A DNA stretch of 64,000 bases from Ceratodon purpureus (Eukaryota > Streptophyta > Bryopsida > Pseudoditrichales > Ditrichaceae), in the NCBI GenBank assembly GCA_014871385.1, contig CM026426.1, positions 102,195,220 through 102,259,219 on the forward strand. Reading direction: 5' to 3'. The notes below the pieces were generated by a model that did no database searches, was not told the DNA's origin, and saw only the letters and a program-made list of their open reading frames with translations. Below are positions 46,896 through 58,470 of the stretch, piece by piece. How positions within the stretch are numbered: position 1 is the first letter of the stretch; each line of letters starts with the position of its first letter. The translations under genes and the position numbers were made by a program.

Positions 46896-49400
46896 TCACC
46901 ACACCCACGATATTAGCTGATCGCTCTCAGCGACTTCCATGCAGCACATTTTGTAACACAATCATACTTTATACAATTTGTTTTCTTACCATTATACAAA
47001 TTGTTACATGCTCCGGCATTCAGCAGCTAGCCGACATCTCTCTTGCTCCATCTCTGCACCTTTACAAAACCCTCCTTCAACTTTCCCAACTCATCACCCA
47101 CACCCCTCAACACCGCTGTAATCTACAAAACCCAACCCTGACTTGTTATCTCCGATCCATACACAATAATACTCGTTCTCTCCCCCACATCACCAATCCG
47201 CTCGGACAACCCCCGCCCTACCCCCACCCTTACTTCAAACCGCACTTCATCCCACCTGTGCTCCACAGCAGCCCCTATCCCGGACCTCTGATCCCTCAAC
47301 TCAAACCACTCCCCTCGACAAAATCCCAAAAAAAACATACTCAGCCCCTAATCTCTTCCACCTTCTTCGAACGTCCATCCCCACAACTTCCACCCCTCAC
47401 TACAAACCCCACCGTCCCACAACACAACAATCGGCCACCTTCCACTATTCCACTTCCATAGCAAAACATCCCAACACACACCAGCCAGCTCTCCCCTCAC
47501 CATACCCAAATCTCTGAACACCCCCGTCAATTCTCTCACTCTCCAAACAAAAAATTCATATACCCCGCAAACACTTTAGGTAACCCCAACTTCTGCCCAC
47601 ATCTCTTAAACCCCCCCCCCCCCCCTCCAGACATCACACCCACCCCCACTGCTATTCCCTCCATTGCCGCAACCTTCACCACCACAGCAGGCCCCCTGTC
47701 ACAAACTTTTCCCCACCCCTTCTCCATCCCACCGAAACCCCAAACCCCCGTTCTCCCTTAACCACACAACACAACTCAAAATTACACCACTATCCCTCGC
47801 CAACACTCGCCCGATCCTCCCAACATCCTTGCTACCCCAACCTGACCCGTAATTCCCGCTGTAGTTTTCCCCCACACCCCAAACTCAAACCCCCGAAAAA
47901 TATCACTCCCCTCGCCCCAATCCATTCAGCCCTACCCTTCCCCCGACTCTACCCCAAACACTCTACACAAAGCAATAACCCGACACAACATAACAATAGC
48001 ATCCCTTCTTGGCCCCCAATACTACAAACTACCTCCTCTCCCTTACAAAAAACACATGCACATCGTAAACAAAACCCTCCGATCCCCCTCATTTCCTCAA
48101 CATCCTCACCCTCCCTTCAGCACACCCCCTCCTTCAGCACACCCCCTCCCTACAAAACAATACCCACTGCTCCAACACTAGTCTCCCACATCACACACCG
48201 GTGCATAAAACCAATCTCTTCCCCCACAGTAAAGCCCCCTCCGATCCTACCCGATTCCCCACACACCTCTTCAAACATTATCATTACACACCGAATTACT
48301 TCACACATAAATCACTCATACATTACGAACACCCTCCTCACCCACAGCAACTCAATATCCAACACCTCCATCGCCCCCACACACAACAAATCTCTGACCC
48401 CACCTACATGCACTACCACTACACCACTCCCTTGCCAACGATCCTTCAAACAAAACTCTTATTTCCACCTCAAAACTATTCTCAAATCCCAAACATAAAA
48501 TCACTACCAGTAAACCCAACTCACCTAAAACCCACGTACAGACACACTCGCTGCATTAAAATACCTACCCCCATAACCATTCCACCTCCCCCTCCAAGCT
48601 CCACCCTTTTAGTGAAATATAAATTTACACCACCTACACATATTCACACCCAACAACAATTTATTAAAAATTCCCTCACCTATATATCTTCCATTTTTAA
48701 AAACAACATGTTTCTACTATTTTCACACCACAAACAACACACCCACACCCAGTCCTTTATAAATCATAAATCCCCCTCACCATTTAATCGACTAACCAAA
48801 CCGCATAGCCACACCCCTACTACACGCCATACTACACAATCCTTTATCCCCCTAAACAGAAATAAACAACAACCACACACAACACAACCCTATCCAAACA
48901 ACCCCCACAAATATGCTGCTCCCCCTTCCAGAATATCCCAACAACGGCTCCTCTACACACCCTATCAAATCATTCCCTTTTTTCACACCTCTCCCCATAT
49001 TCTTAAAACATACTCCGCCAAACCAACAAACAGTGGACTCGGCCTACCGGCCTCGTCCAGGAAAAATCAGGACACGATAAAACCAACTTTTCAAATCATA
49101 AAACCGCTTTCCAACAACCCACTTCTACTAAAAACTAAACAAATCAGAGCAAAAAACTATAAATTCCCTCCTTCTCCCACCTCTCTAGCCTATTTTTCCC
49201 CACACCCCTTCCTATTTTCTCCTGACCCCTCCTCCATTATTTCTCTTAAATCTCACCAAAATTCTTATTCCATCCTATCTCTCTATTTGCCTTCTCTCAT
49301 TGACCTCCTCCACTCTCTCCTTTGGTCCATTCTCTACCCCACAACTTTCCTATATAGCCAAACTCCACAGCCTCCAAACTCTCAAAATCAACACTTCCCA
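46896..49400 (+). other. G-poor spacer between LINE ORF1 and ORF2
   Basis: Almost free of G on the plus strand, with A/C-rich text that translates to His/Pro/Thr/Asn-rich low complexity. The long open frame beginning at 48201 is in my view an artefact of this composition until the ORF2 region begins near 49.4 kb. A run of about 18 C lies near 47611-47629. Confidence 0.6.
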
Positions 49401-49517
49401 GCAAACAAATTCAAACTCTCGAACCAAACACAACCACATACACCACATTCAGATATCTCTTACGTATATTATATCACTTCTAAAACCGGACTAAAACGAA
49501 ACACATCTCACCACACC

Positions 49518-49556
49518 TTACTACTCAGTGGCGATATTGAGACTAATCTTGGACCT
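49518..49556 (+). other. 2A-like ribosome-skipping peptide, last motif residue changed
   Basis: The frame reads LLLSGDIETNLGP followed by Met. The consensus 2A motif is D(V/I)E.NPGP with the skip between Gly and the final Pro; here Pro before Gly is Leu, so NPGP has become NLGP. Everything else, including the upstream Leu-rich run and GDIE, matches 2A peptides known at the N-terminal side of several LINE proteins. The substitution is expected to abolish skipping. Confidence 0.7.
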
Positions 49557-50196
49557 ATGCCTGATCTACTCAAAACCCACCCTCCTACACATAAAAAGCG
49601 AAGTAAGACATATTTTCTACCATGCACAATAAAACTACATCCAGAATACCAACATCTGGCACAACAATTCTCACCCATACTCAAAATAACACACCCAAAC
49701 CATGCCACTGCTATAAGAACTTTCCCACACCTTACTAACTTCTTTTACCGCAACCAACAACACCTAGCACCCCGTATCATCTATGCACTTATTATAACTC
49801 TCAGCCCATCCATAGAAACATGTGACCAACTTCTCATTGAAATTCCAAACCTAGCCTGGACAACAATGTTATTAATCCAAATGTCTCACTTACCTAACCC
49901 ACCCGAGCGGCACATCACCACCATACACCCCTACACAAAATTTATGCAAAATAACCACAACTTAATACAACCACCAAACACCATACATAACGACATATAT
50001 AACTTTATACATGACCATAGTAACTCTATTAACCTCCAACAACTAATACACAAATTCCCTTTTTTACCAACCCATATTTTAGAAGAAACCCTTAGAATAC
50101 ATGAATCCATTCAAATACACCCACCCCCCACTACTACCAAACATACCCTCGGTAAATTCACAAGATCCACATACAACAACTCATACCACCACCTTT

Positions 50197-50920
50197 ATCA
50201 CCTGGAACGCCGCATCACTCAACACAGCACTCCCAAACCTACAAGAATTAATTACCAGCATACCAGACGAACCGGCCATCATCACAATACAAGAAACTAA
50301 ACTCACTGCCAACAAATCCACAAAATATATACAAAACCTATTCCCAAATTATAAACTATTCTTTAATAACACACATTCCTTGACACGCTGCATACAACAA
50401 AGAATGCCATACACCCCCACTAGAGGAGGCCCTCACAATGATTAACAAAAAATATGCATATCCCGGCAACATCACAAAAATCCCCACCCCTAAAGAAATA
50501 TCTCCCTATCTACAAATATTATATATTAATAACAAACCTTTACAACCATTCCTCATTCTACATATATACATGCCATCCCACATAGATGACACACAATACA
50601 TACCATTAATACAACAACATATCACACAACAAATTACTACACATCCGACTTTAATTCACATACTCTATGGTGATTTCAATCGAGATATCGCTCTATGCGG
50701 AAGACAAACAGAACACGGCATTACACCCCCACAAGCGGAAGACATAGAATGGCGTACATTCAGGAATAGCCTCCAACTCCAATACATCCCAACAAACTGC
50801 CCATTGGCAAGGCGGCAACAACTATACTCATACCAGCCTAATAGACGGCTACTACACAAAAACCATAAACAACATATTATTCAACTCTACCACCGAAAAT
50901 AACCATAACCTTAACTCCGA
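50197..50920 (+). other. AP endonuclease domain of LINE ORF2
   Basis: FITWNAASLN at 50194-50223 (N of the active site), IQETKL near 50287-50304 (the catalytic Glu motif), and GDFNRDI at 50669-50689 (GDFN motif) are seen in successive frames. The last motif, SDH, is damaged: near 50912 SDP followed by a premature frame change appears where SDH-S-P-V is expected, as if one base were missing. This enzyme would nick target DNA. Confidence 0.7.
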
Positions 50921-51639
50921 CCCTCCCCTGTAACTTTATACATTCCACCAAACATATTACTCGCAAAACCCCTTCTTCCGATCAACAAATCACCAAGATT
51001 ACTATATCCAATCCCACAAGAGAATATGGACAAATTTAAAATTGAATATTTTGAGGAAAATGCCTTACTTATCAACTCACTCACCACACTACTTTCTACC
51101 GAACATCTTACACTAGAACAATGGCAAAACTCGTGCTCACAATTAGATCACCTAATACACAACATATCCGATAAAATTCAGGAAACTTGTAGTGCTCCAC
51201 CCCTCCCAACACTCACCGCTTGCACGTGTCCACAAGGTGGTTTTCTCCCAAGAAAACTACAAAAAACATGGAAAAAACATCTCTATACCTACCATTTAAT
51301 CTGAAAAGCCATTTACATAACAAAAAATACCGCCAACTGGCAAACTCACCCCATAATAAACGAACTCAACCACCACTCCAATACCACCATCCCCCCACTC
51401 CCATCTGACGAAGCTCTCCAACAAGAATGGATCCACAGCATAGCCGAAATAGCTAAAAACTCAAAACTCCACACCCGCAAAATCACCACTAAATACACTC
51501 AAAAATGTATTAAAAAAGCAATATTTAAATACAGACAATTATATGATAAAAGTCCAAAAAAGATAAACAAAAGAGTCTTCAAAAATCAAGACACGCCCCC
51601 ATTAGATTGCATTACAGATCGTAACAACAATATTCTCAC

Positions 51640-53220
51640 CAATCAGACGATATAGCAAATGAAATTCACATCCAACAATCAATTAGTAACAGACCTACAG
51701 TACCTCCATGCTATTTCCAACCTGAACATCCTCCACAATGTACTTGTGGAGTCAGACAATATCCCTGGCACGACCTAGATGGCTTTGTCCTAGAAAAACA
51801 AGGAAACCCACATATCCCTTTACACAAATATTTTTCTAAAGAAATCTTTGAAATCTGTCTCAAACACTTATCTAACAACAAAACCCCTGGTCCAGTCAAA
51901 ATACCAAACTCCATCCTTAAAAACATGCCTGAAAACTTCCAGGACCTACTCTTTCTCTTTTTACTCATTGTTACAAACAAAAACAAATTTCCACCTCATG
52001 GAAAACAAGCCTAACAATATTACTTTATAAAAAAGGAGATCCCTCCCTACTACCCAACCATAGACCAATTGCTCTAGCAAACACAATCTACAAACTCTTC
52101 ACAAGTACTTTAAGATATATCCTCTCAGCATATGGCGAAGAAAACCAGATACTCTATGATAGCCAGGAAGGATTCAGAGCCGAACGTAGCACAGCCCGCC
52201 AGCTACAACTTCTCATTGTCGCAGTAGAAGATGCAAAATTCACCAACCAAGATATCTACCTACTTTACATCGATTTCAAAAATGCATTTGGCTCTCTCGA
52301 CCATGCCCGACTCCTTGCTATTATGAAGGACCTCGGTTACCCAGTCGACGCCATTATGCTAATTGGAAACATATATTCCCACTCCCATACAATATTCTCC
52401 GGAGAACACTTTGGCAAAACAAAACCAATACCAATACAACGAGGCACTATACAAAGAGACACACTTAGCCCCTATCTTTTTTTAATCTTTCTTGAATCCC
52501 TACTTCGATGGCTACAAAAAGGGAACCATGGATACACCTTTGGAACATCTAAAATTAACATTAGCTCCGCAGCTTATGCCGATGATCTTGCTGCCCTAAC
52601 ACAAACTCTCAAATCTCTACAAACACAACTTAACAAAATTGACAAATTCTGTAAATGGGCCGGCATGGACCTCGGAGTTACAAAATGCGCTGTTACTAGT
52701 TGCCCAAACAAAACCAAACTTCCACCTACTAAATTCAAAACCTTCATACAAAACTACCAAATCACTTATAGAAACCAACTCCTCCCAGTACTCCATCAAA
52801 ACGAACCTTATACCTACCTAGGTATACAATTAGTCCCATCTCTTAAATGGAAAATCCAAACACATATTACCTCTACTAAAATCATAGACGAATGTAAGCA
52901 ACTAACCAACTGCCCGGCCACAATAAAACAAAGAATTAGTATGATTGACACGGTCATCCGAGCCGGCATTGCCTACAGCTTCTTTGCACTTCCATATTCA
53001 CTTCCTACCATTAAAAAACTCGACAAAAAAATAATTGCAATCCAGAAAATAATATGTGGACTCCCCAGAAGCACAACAAATATAAGCACACAACTCCCTC
53101 ATGAAATTTTTGGTCTCGAAGCCTTCTCCTTAAAAAACGCCTATCTCAAATGCATTAGTGAGCAACTTTTCAATGCCCTCAACGACAAAGGCGGCCTTGG
53201 AATAATATATACTTTCAAAA
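51640..53220 (+). other. Reverse transcriptase domain of LINE ORF2
   Basis: Motifs in order: NNKTPGPVKIPNSIL (51870-51912; family consensus PGPD, here V), LYKKGDPSLLPNHRPIALAN (52020-52083), EGFRAERSTARQL, YIDFKNAFGSLDH with the first catalytic Asp at 52272-52274, RGTIQRDTLSPYLF (the usual IQG is IQR), and YADD at 52575-52586 with both catalytic Asp present, followed by the thumb region (YTYLGIQLVPSLKW). The catalytic residues survive even though the frame is broken upstream. Confidence 0.85.
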
Positions 53221-53989
53221 GCAGGTGGTGCCAAAGATATCCCACGAATCAAACCTCAAGATTGCGAAAGATCACCAACAACACGCACACTCTACCTTAC
53301 AAAATCCGTAGGTGGTATACATTTAAAAAGCACCAACGAAACCTTCCCACTACATCAAACCGAATTAGAATTAGAATGGACATCTACTACTACTACCAAA
53401 CTCCCACATTTAGACCCTCAACTCTCTCTTAAACTCTTATATAAACTTCTGGTACATAATATACACTCAATAAAACACCTTATCCTCCCCAATGGCACAC
53501 AACAGATGTCCCAAGAAAACTTCACACTATACTACCAAAAACCAACTAGACTAGAGAAAAGTGCCCTACACATAGCAGAACAACTATTTTGCAAACCAAA
53601 GTGCACGGCACTTTGTTAAAATACCTGACAACTACACACTCCACCATACACACTAAAAGACAAGTACAAACTAACCAATCACCAAATAACACCACTTAGC
53701 CCTGTCCAACCTATACAAAACCTTCACAATCCCCCCAGACCCCCACCAAAGCCTTCTCCAAAAATGTTAAAAAACCCTACTCAATACCCCATTAACACAA
53801 TTCTCAACCATAAAACAACCACAACAAAAGACAAGTATAAAATTTCCAAAACCTACAATTCATATCTATGCCAATGGATAGATACAAATCTCACAATATA
53901 CCAAAAATGGCTCCCCCAACGTAACTTATTCCCAATAAACCATCCAACAGTAATCCAACACAACCAACACCTCCTCACCAACTACTACA

Positions 53990-54850
53990 CCAAACACAGA
54001 AATCAACACTACCAACATATCATAAATACAGTATTCACACCACCACAGACCCGAGATACAAGATTCATCCCCCCACCAACAATCATCTCTAACATCACAA
54101 CTTCAACAAAAGAATGTAACCCTGAAAGGGACATAGCCGCTACAACTTGCACCATTCACACACAAGACAACAAAACCCATATATACAACGACACAGGTAA
54201 ATATATCACTACCATCCCCACTACAAGACTAGTATGGCTATGGCAACAATATAACACCAACAAAAACAATAACCACTATGAAATACCAACCATACAAAAC
54301 TTTGAAACCGAAGTAGCTTGGCTATACCAAAGATACACACACAAAACCAGTAAAAAAAACCCCAAACGAACACCACATCACTCCATCCCATCCACAATTC
54401 TAGACACACTTATCACTACTTTTAAAATAACCCACTCATACTTCTCTTCACCAATCACATGCTCTATCAAAAACACTCAATTTTACTCACAATTCCCAAG
54501 AGATAATTTTTTTGGATCATTAGGTACTGCTTTCAAACACAGATGGCAAGGCATTGAATACGCTCACCCTCACAACGCCGCAACAGCACAACAAACCATC
54601 CACTGGGCCAGATTAGCAGCCAAACAAGATCCCAATACCATCACCATCATAGCTCTCCCAGATACCAATTGGTACCAAAATTTATCACCATACATAGGCC
54701 CCTATCCAGATATACACACCTTAATCCACTTTGCCGCTGATACCATCACCTATGATGAACCAACACCCCCCCCTTGAAAAAATAAAACCAGAACCATTAG
54801 CACTACATATATGGTGCATACATCACCAAAACACCAATCTAACTAGCCTA
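53990..54850 (+). other. PCIF1-like adenine-methyltransferase module in LINE ORF2
   Basis: Between RT and RNase H the frame 53764-54777 reads YFSSPITC (54439-54462), FYSQFPRDNFFGSLGTAF (54481-54534), WQGIEYAHPHN (54544-54576), then ARLAAKQDPNTITIIALPDTNW. PCIF1, the cap-adjacent m6Am methyltransferase, has the same succession: F.SPLNC, Y/F.S.FP..D..FGS.G, G.FEANPPF, and later a hydrophobic strand ending in P.W. The catalytic NPPF tetrad is HPHN here, so the module may be inactive or altered. The frame continues after a C-run shift near 54770. The match is by eye. Confidence 0.6.
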
Positions 54851-55066
54851 GCCCAAATAAATACAAGCAATACAACCCTTGATAACTTACACATCCCACA
54901 ATACCACACACAAATAGTACCTCCAACGCCACCATACACACAAGTCAACAAAAATAAACAATGGATTACATCAATCTACCCCCCATCCCAAAACTCACAC
55001 CATCACCACACACCACCTATTCCAACATTCACCACCCCGACCACACCCAAATTTCTATCAACCTAA

Positions 55067-55500
55067 AGTTACTACACCGATGGCTGCTTCTCACCACCAC
55101 AAAAAGCAGATGATGGCCACTGGAAAAAAGAAAAAGCAGGATACGGAATTTACAACCCAACTAAAACCGACATACAAATCTCAAAAAGATTACCAGGACT
55201 CCAAACATGCTTTCGAGCAGAACTCATGGCTGTACATGACACACTTTTAATACTTACAACAACATATCACAACGAACCCGCACATATTTTCACTGATTGT
55301 CTCAACTGCATCCATGTTCTCAACACACAATTAAAACACCCAACCCAACAAAACAACCACGCAGACAAAACCATTTTACAAGAAATGGTTAAACTGCTAA
55401 AAAGACGTATACAACCCACGACAATAAACAAAGTCAAGGCACACTCCAAAATAGACGGAAATGAACAAGCCGATAAACTAGCGAAAGCTGGTACTATGAA
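55067..55500 (+). other. RNase H domain of LINE ORF2
   Basis: Directly after a TAA at 55064-55066 the same frame reads SYYTDGCF, AGYGIYNP, CFRAELMAVHDTL, HIFTDCLNCIHVL and KVKAHSKIDGNEQADKLAKAG. The four acidic residues of the RNase H active site (Asp in YTDG, Glu in RAEL, Asp in FTDC, Asp in QADKLA) are all present. It would remove the RNA strand after reverse transcription. Confidence 0.85.
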
Positions 55501-55829
55501 ACGGAATTACCAAAAAGCTGCCAAAACACACGAATTTGCACATACAACACCGTACTACTTCCACAAAGACAAATGGCCCGGCCCAAACAAACGCCTAGAT
55601 AAAGGACCAGTCCGCAACTTAGAAGAATATATAAAGAAATACGATAGAGAAAATAACCTCATAGAATTAGCACTAAAATTCTCCAACATCAACAAATGGA
55701 CATCAAATCCTTTAATAGATCAAACACTCTCTAATGACTTCTGGAAAAACCCCGAAATAACCGACTCTCAAAAAACAAGCATACTAAAATTTAGAACCGG
55801 TCAATATATGGGAAACGCCCGCAAACAAC

Positions 55830-56494
55830 TCATTTTTGGCATACAATGTTTCCCTTCAAAAACCTGTTCTATTTGAAATACACAAGATGCACATACCTGG
55901 CTGCATGTACTATTATTATGCCAACACCATCACATACATGCACTACGAACAAAAAGACACAATAAAGCTGTATGGGAATTACGTAAACTCATACTATCCT
56001 CCCAAAAATCAAGATGCTACACCCTTATGAATGCAGGAACATATAACAACACTCCACAAGAAAATACAGTACCCTCTTGGTTATTACCATATACATGCAC
56101 TCAAAATAGATGTAAATGCAATGCTAAACTCAAACCAGATTTAATATGCATTAAAGGCCTCCCCCACCAAACCCCACCCCCCCTCCGCCCTGATAAAAAC
56201 TTGACCATCCAATTTATCGAATTCACTTACACAAACGATAGATTCTCACCAGATGCCATTGGCAGAAAAATTATAAAATAATTACCTCTAATCAATGATA
56301 TCACCAACCAAGGCTGGAAAGTTGATCCTATCTTAATTATTACACCTAGAGCCCGAGGTACTACACACATTCCCCCAATGCAACAACTGGAAAAAACATT
56401 CAAACTTTGTGAAAACGCTATAAAGCATACATTCAAAGCAATAAATACCATTGCCATACAGCATGCCGGTTCAATCCTACTACACAAACGCTGA
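55830..56494 (+). other. CCHC finger and restriction-like endonuclease (REL) of LINE ORF2
   Basis: In one frame: C-F-P-S-K-T-C-S-I, a TGA (55874-55876), then NTQDAHTWLHVLLLC and TKRHNKAVW. Placing Cys at the TGA gives C-x2-C-x9-H-x4-C followed by an RHN motif, as in R2-type LINEs. After this come KPDLICI (KPD at 56132-56140) and IQFIEFTYTNDR (Glu at 56219-56221), the PD..(D/E) active-site pattern of restriction-like endonucleases. A TAA at 56279 interrupts the tail, which ends at TGA 56492. Confidence 0.65.
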
Positions 56495-56599
56495 ATAGAA
56501 AATAACCAACCTCTACCAATAGAATGAATTTAACAAAAATCAATACACACAACCTCACAAAAGTGAGAGTAGTGATAATAATCACTGCTAGCCACTCTT

Positions 56600-57400
56600 T
56601 TTTAAATATATCATACTAGCTCAACTTGTCTCAAGGGATAGGGGGCCGGTTGGTTGTAACATACTTTCCTACCATGATAACTCACTAGCAGCACCAAGCC
56701 ATGTGTATCACATCACCGCTCAAACGAGCCCAACAAGGTTCGAACCCGGACCAATTCAATGAGATACAACACCTCACCCCAACCAACCTAGGATCTCATG
56801 ACTTGATGAAAACCTTCTCCCACAAAACACAATTATATAAACTTTACCCAAATTCCCTCCTACACCAGTATAGCTACTTACTCTTTAGGTTACTACAGTG
56901 TCCATTCTCGAAAGGGGAGAGTAGTTTTGTCTCAATGTCCCTCTGTCCTGTGGGCACCGGGTCATTGACATTACGAACGGACACTTTATTCACGCCGGCC
57001 CTATTTTAGGGCTGGTGTTTCTATCTATCTACAAACAATGGCACCCGGAGGTTGGCGGAGGAGCAGGGCCTCTAGCTCCTGAGATCACACTCTTCAAGTC
57101 ACCCCCTATTGTCAGAGGTAAACTTAAATTGCAATTCAATTTACCTCGTCCTCTGTTTTACCTTGTCAAGTTTTATCTCGTCATGTCCTTCAGGCGCTGC
57201 ATCTGACAAGTGGTACTTTGAGTGTGGTATGTATAGAATTGTGGTACGCATTACCCAAGATTTGGAGTAAATGTCATTGTAATCCTTGGCGCGGCACGTG
57301 GACTAGAGTGAGCATTGTTCCTAGGAACGGCAGTCTCACTCCCGGGAGTTGTTGCCATCTATGGGCATTTGTCACCTTCTGTTTTATTCAATACCGTTGC
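56600..57400 (-). repeat. Possible tRNA-derived SINE head near 56715-56795
   Basis: On minus, GGTTGGGGTGAGG followed ~25 bp later by GGTCCGGGTTCGAACC recalls an RNA polymerase III A box and B box of a tRNA-like SINE head. No poly-A tail or duplication was recognised, and no cloverleaf could be drawn with confidence. The rest of the interval to 57.4 kb has no supported gene. Confidence 0.3.
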
Positions 57401-57496
57401 TGATGCCACACGTATAGAATTAGTGTGGAGAAATATAGAACGGGTTTTTTAAATGAAAAACATATTTATAATATTATTTATATATTAGAAATTTCC

Positions 57497-57690
57497 TATA
57501 CGCCATTCTGAGCCATATCTAAAAGAAATTGTTTCACTTCTAGTGGTAGCATACATGAGCTACCTCCACCTGCACTACTGGTGATGAACTCTATATCAAA
57601 GTACCCTCTTCCATAAAGAGTATACACTATGACTACGAAATGGTGGCTCCCTACATTTACCATAAAAGAAACTTGAAAGGTATGCAATCG
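57497..57690 (-). CDS. Possible terminal exon of an unknown gene
   Basis: After a TTTCAAG acceptor-like site the minus strand reads VSFMVNVGSHHFVVIVYTLY, GRGYFDIEFITSSAGGGSSC, and LPLEVKQFLLDMAQNGV before TAG at 57497. The alternation of strands and turns looks protein-like but I do not recognise it and found no upstream exon that joins. Confidence 0.25.
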
Positions 57691-57992
57691 AGAATAAAAA
57701 AAAAATGTTATCAACAACATCTACAAATCTTTACACGGCCTCGTTGATGGTAATCAACTTTTGCGACAAACATAAACTCAGAAGCATGAGTACTCCCCCA
57801 AAATATTGAATCACATCCACCGTGAACAACAGTAACAATAAATTAAACAATTAAAACCTCTGTAAAAGATTATTCCTTGTGAGAGCATACACTTCAGACG
57901 CCCTCAAGGTAGTTCCAAAACCAACTCCAACACGACATATGCTCTTCATTGTGGCACAGACTCTACTGCCTTGTTAAAATTAAAGCTCGTCC

Positions 57993-58470
57993 TCAAGCCA
58001 TCACAGTTGAGCAGCAATTGTTTAGAATATCATCAATCTTGGAGTGGTCACCGGTGGACTCATCCTTGCGGGCACAAAGAACCTTGGAGCCCTCAAAGAC
58101 ATAAACTCCACCCTGGCAGAAAAGAAAAATTCACAGATGTAAGCTTCCACAGCAAGTAAGGTTTACTTGATCTCACCTGCTGAGGAGTGGCACTTGTATT
58201 GTCAGGCATGACGTCCAAGTTCCATCCTTTGACTGCCTCCGCCACCTTGTCGAGACGAGTGAAAATTTGCATCAATAGTCAAACAAAAAAATTCACTAAC
58301 GTCTTTTAGCAAATTCAAAACATATAAAGAGATAGAAACTCAAGAATTTGTAACAAGATTTCCAGGAACAAGTAGGAGACGATCTTCGTTTGAAGAATTC
58401 ACACTCGTTGGATTGAGCCATGTTCAGGGAACTCCGTGGTAAAGACCCAACGCGTCATAGGCCTGACAAA
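57993..58470 (-). pseudogene. AAED1/PRXL2-like thioredoxin-fold gene, C-terminal exons
   Basis: Plant AAED1-like (peroxiredoxin-like 2 family) proteins are thioredoxin-fold redox proteins, often plastid-targeted. On minus, an exon near 58470-58358 reads AYDALGLYHGVP, a TGA at 58426-58424 (Arg expected), then TWLNPTSV. The next exon (about 58268-58177) reads QIFTRLDKVAEAVKGWNL...SATPQQ, with a GTGAGA donor. The last exon, 58112-57993, begins at GCCAG|GG and reads GGVYVFEGSKVLCARKDEST, GDHSKIDDILNNCC and ends at TGA. The KDE.TGDH and D..L..CC patterns are typical of the C-terminus. Upstream exons are not convincing, so this is probably a truncated or decayed copy; the Cys-containing active-site exon is not seen. 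Confidence 0.6.

Larger units (their letters stand above)
49401..56494 (+). pseudogene. LINE ORF2 polyprotein (2A, APE, RT, MTase-like, RNase H, REL), broken
   Basis: This would be the replication protein. Order and approximate spans: 2A-like peptide 49518-49556; uncharacterised domain 49560-50120; AP endonuclease 50197-50920; reverse transcriptase 51640-53220; linker to 53990; methyltransferase-like module 53990-54850; RNase H 55067-55500; CCHC plus restriction-like endonuclease 55830-56494. The reading frame changes near 50120, 50440, 50810, 50915, 51300, 52010, 53220-53760 and 54770, and in-frame stops occur at 55064 (TAA), 55874 (TGA) and 56279 (TAA). The start is unknown because the 5' part is low complexity. 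The terminal TGA is at 56492. A living relative would probably encode one continuous protein of over 2000 residues. Confidence 0.7.
43400..56560 (+). mobile_element. Decayed Dualen/RandI-like LINE with extra methyltransferase module
   Basis: A long non-LTR retrotransposon in sense orientation. ORF1 (44.8-46.9 kb) has an RRM-like segment and a coiled coil. ORF2 (49.4-56.5 kb) has a 2A-like peptide, AP endonuclease, reverse transcriptase, a PCIF1-like methyltransferase module, RNase H and a C-terminal CCHC plus KPD..E restriction-like endonuclease. The combination of two endonuclease types with RNase H is known from Dualen (RandI) elements of green algae. The plus strand is very poor in G, especially 44-49.5 kb, which leaves artificial open frames. 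Frames change many times, often at C or A runs, so the copy is dead. Both ends are approximate; no target-site duplication was identified. It begins about 300 bp right of the giant CACTA, outside it. Confidence 0.75.

Noticed and set aside
48201..49400. First ~400 codons of the 699-codon open frame
   Set aside because: Same composition artefact; protein-like sequence and the 2A motif begin only near 49.4 kb.
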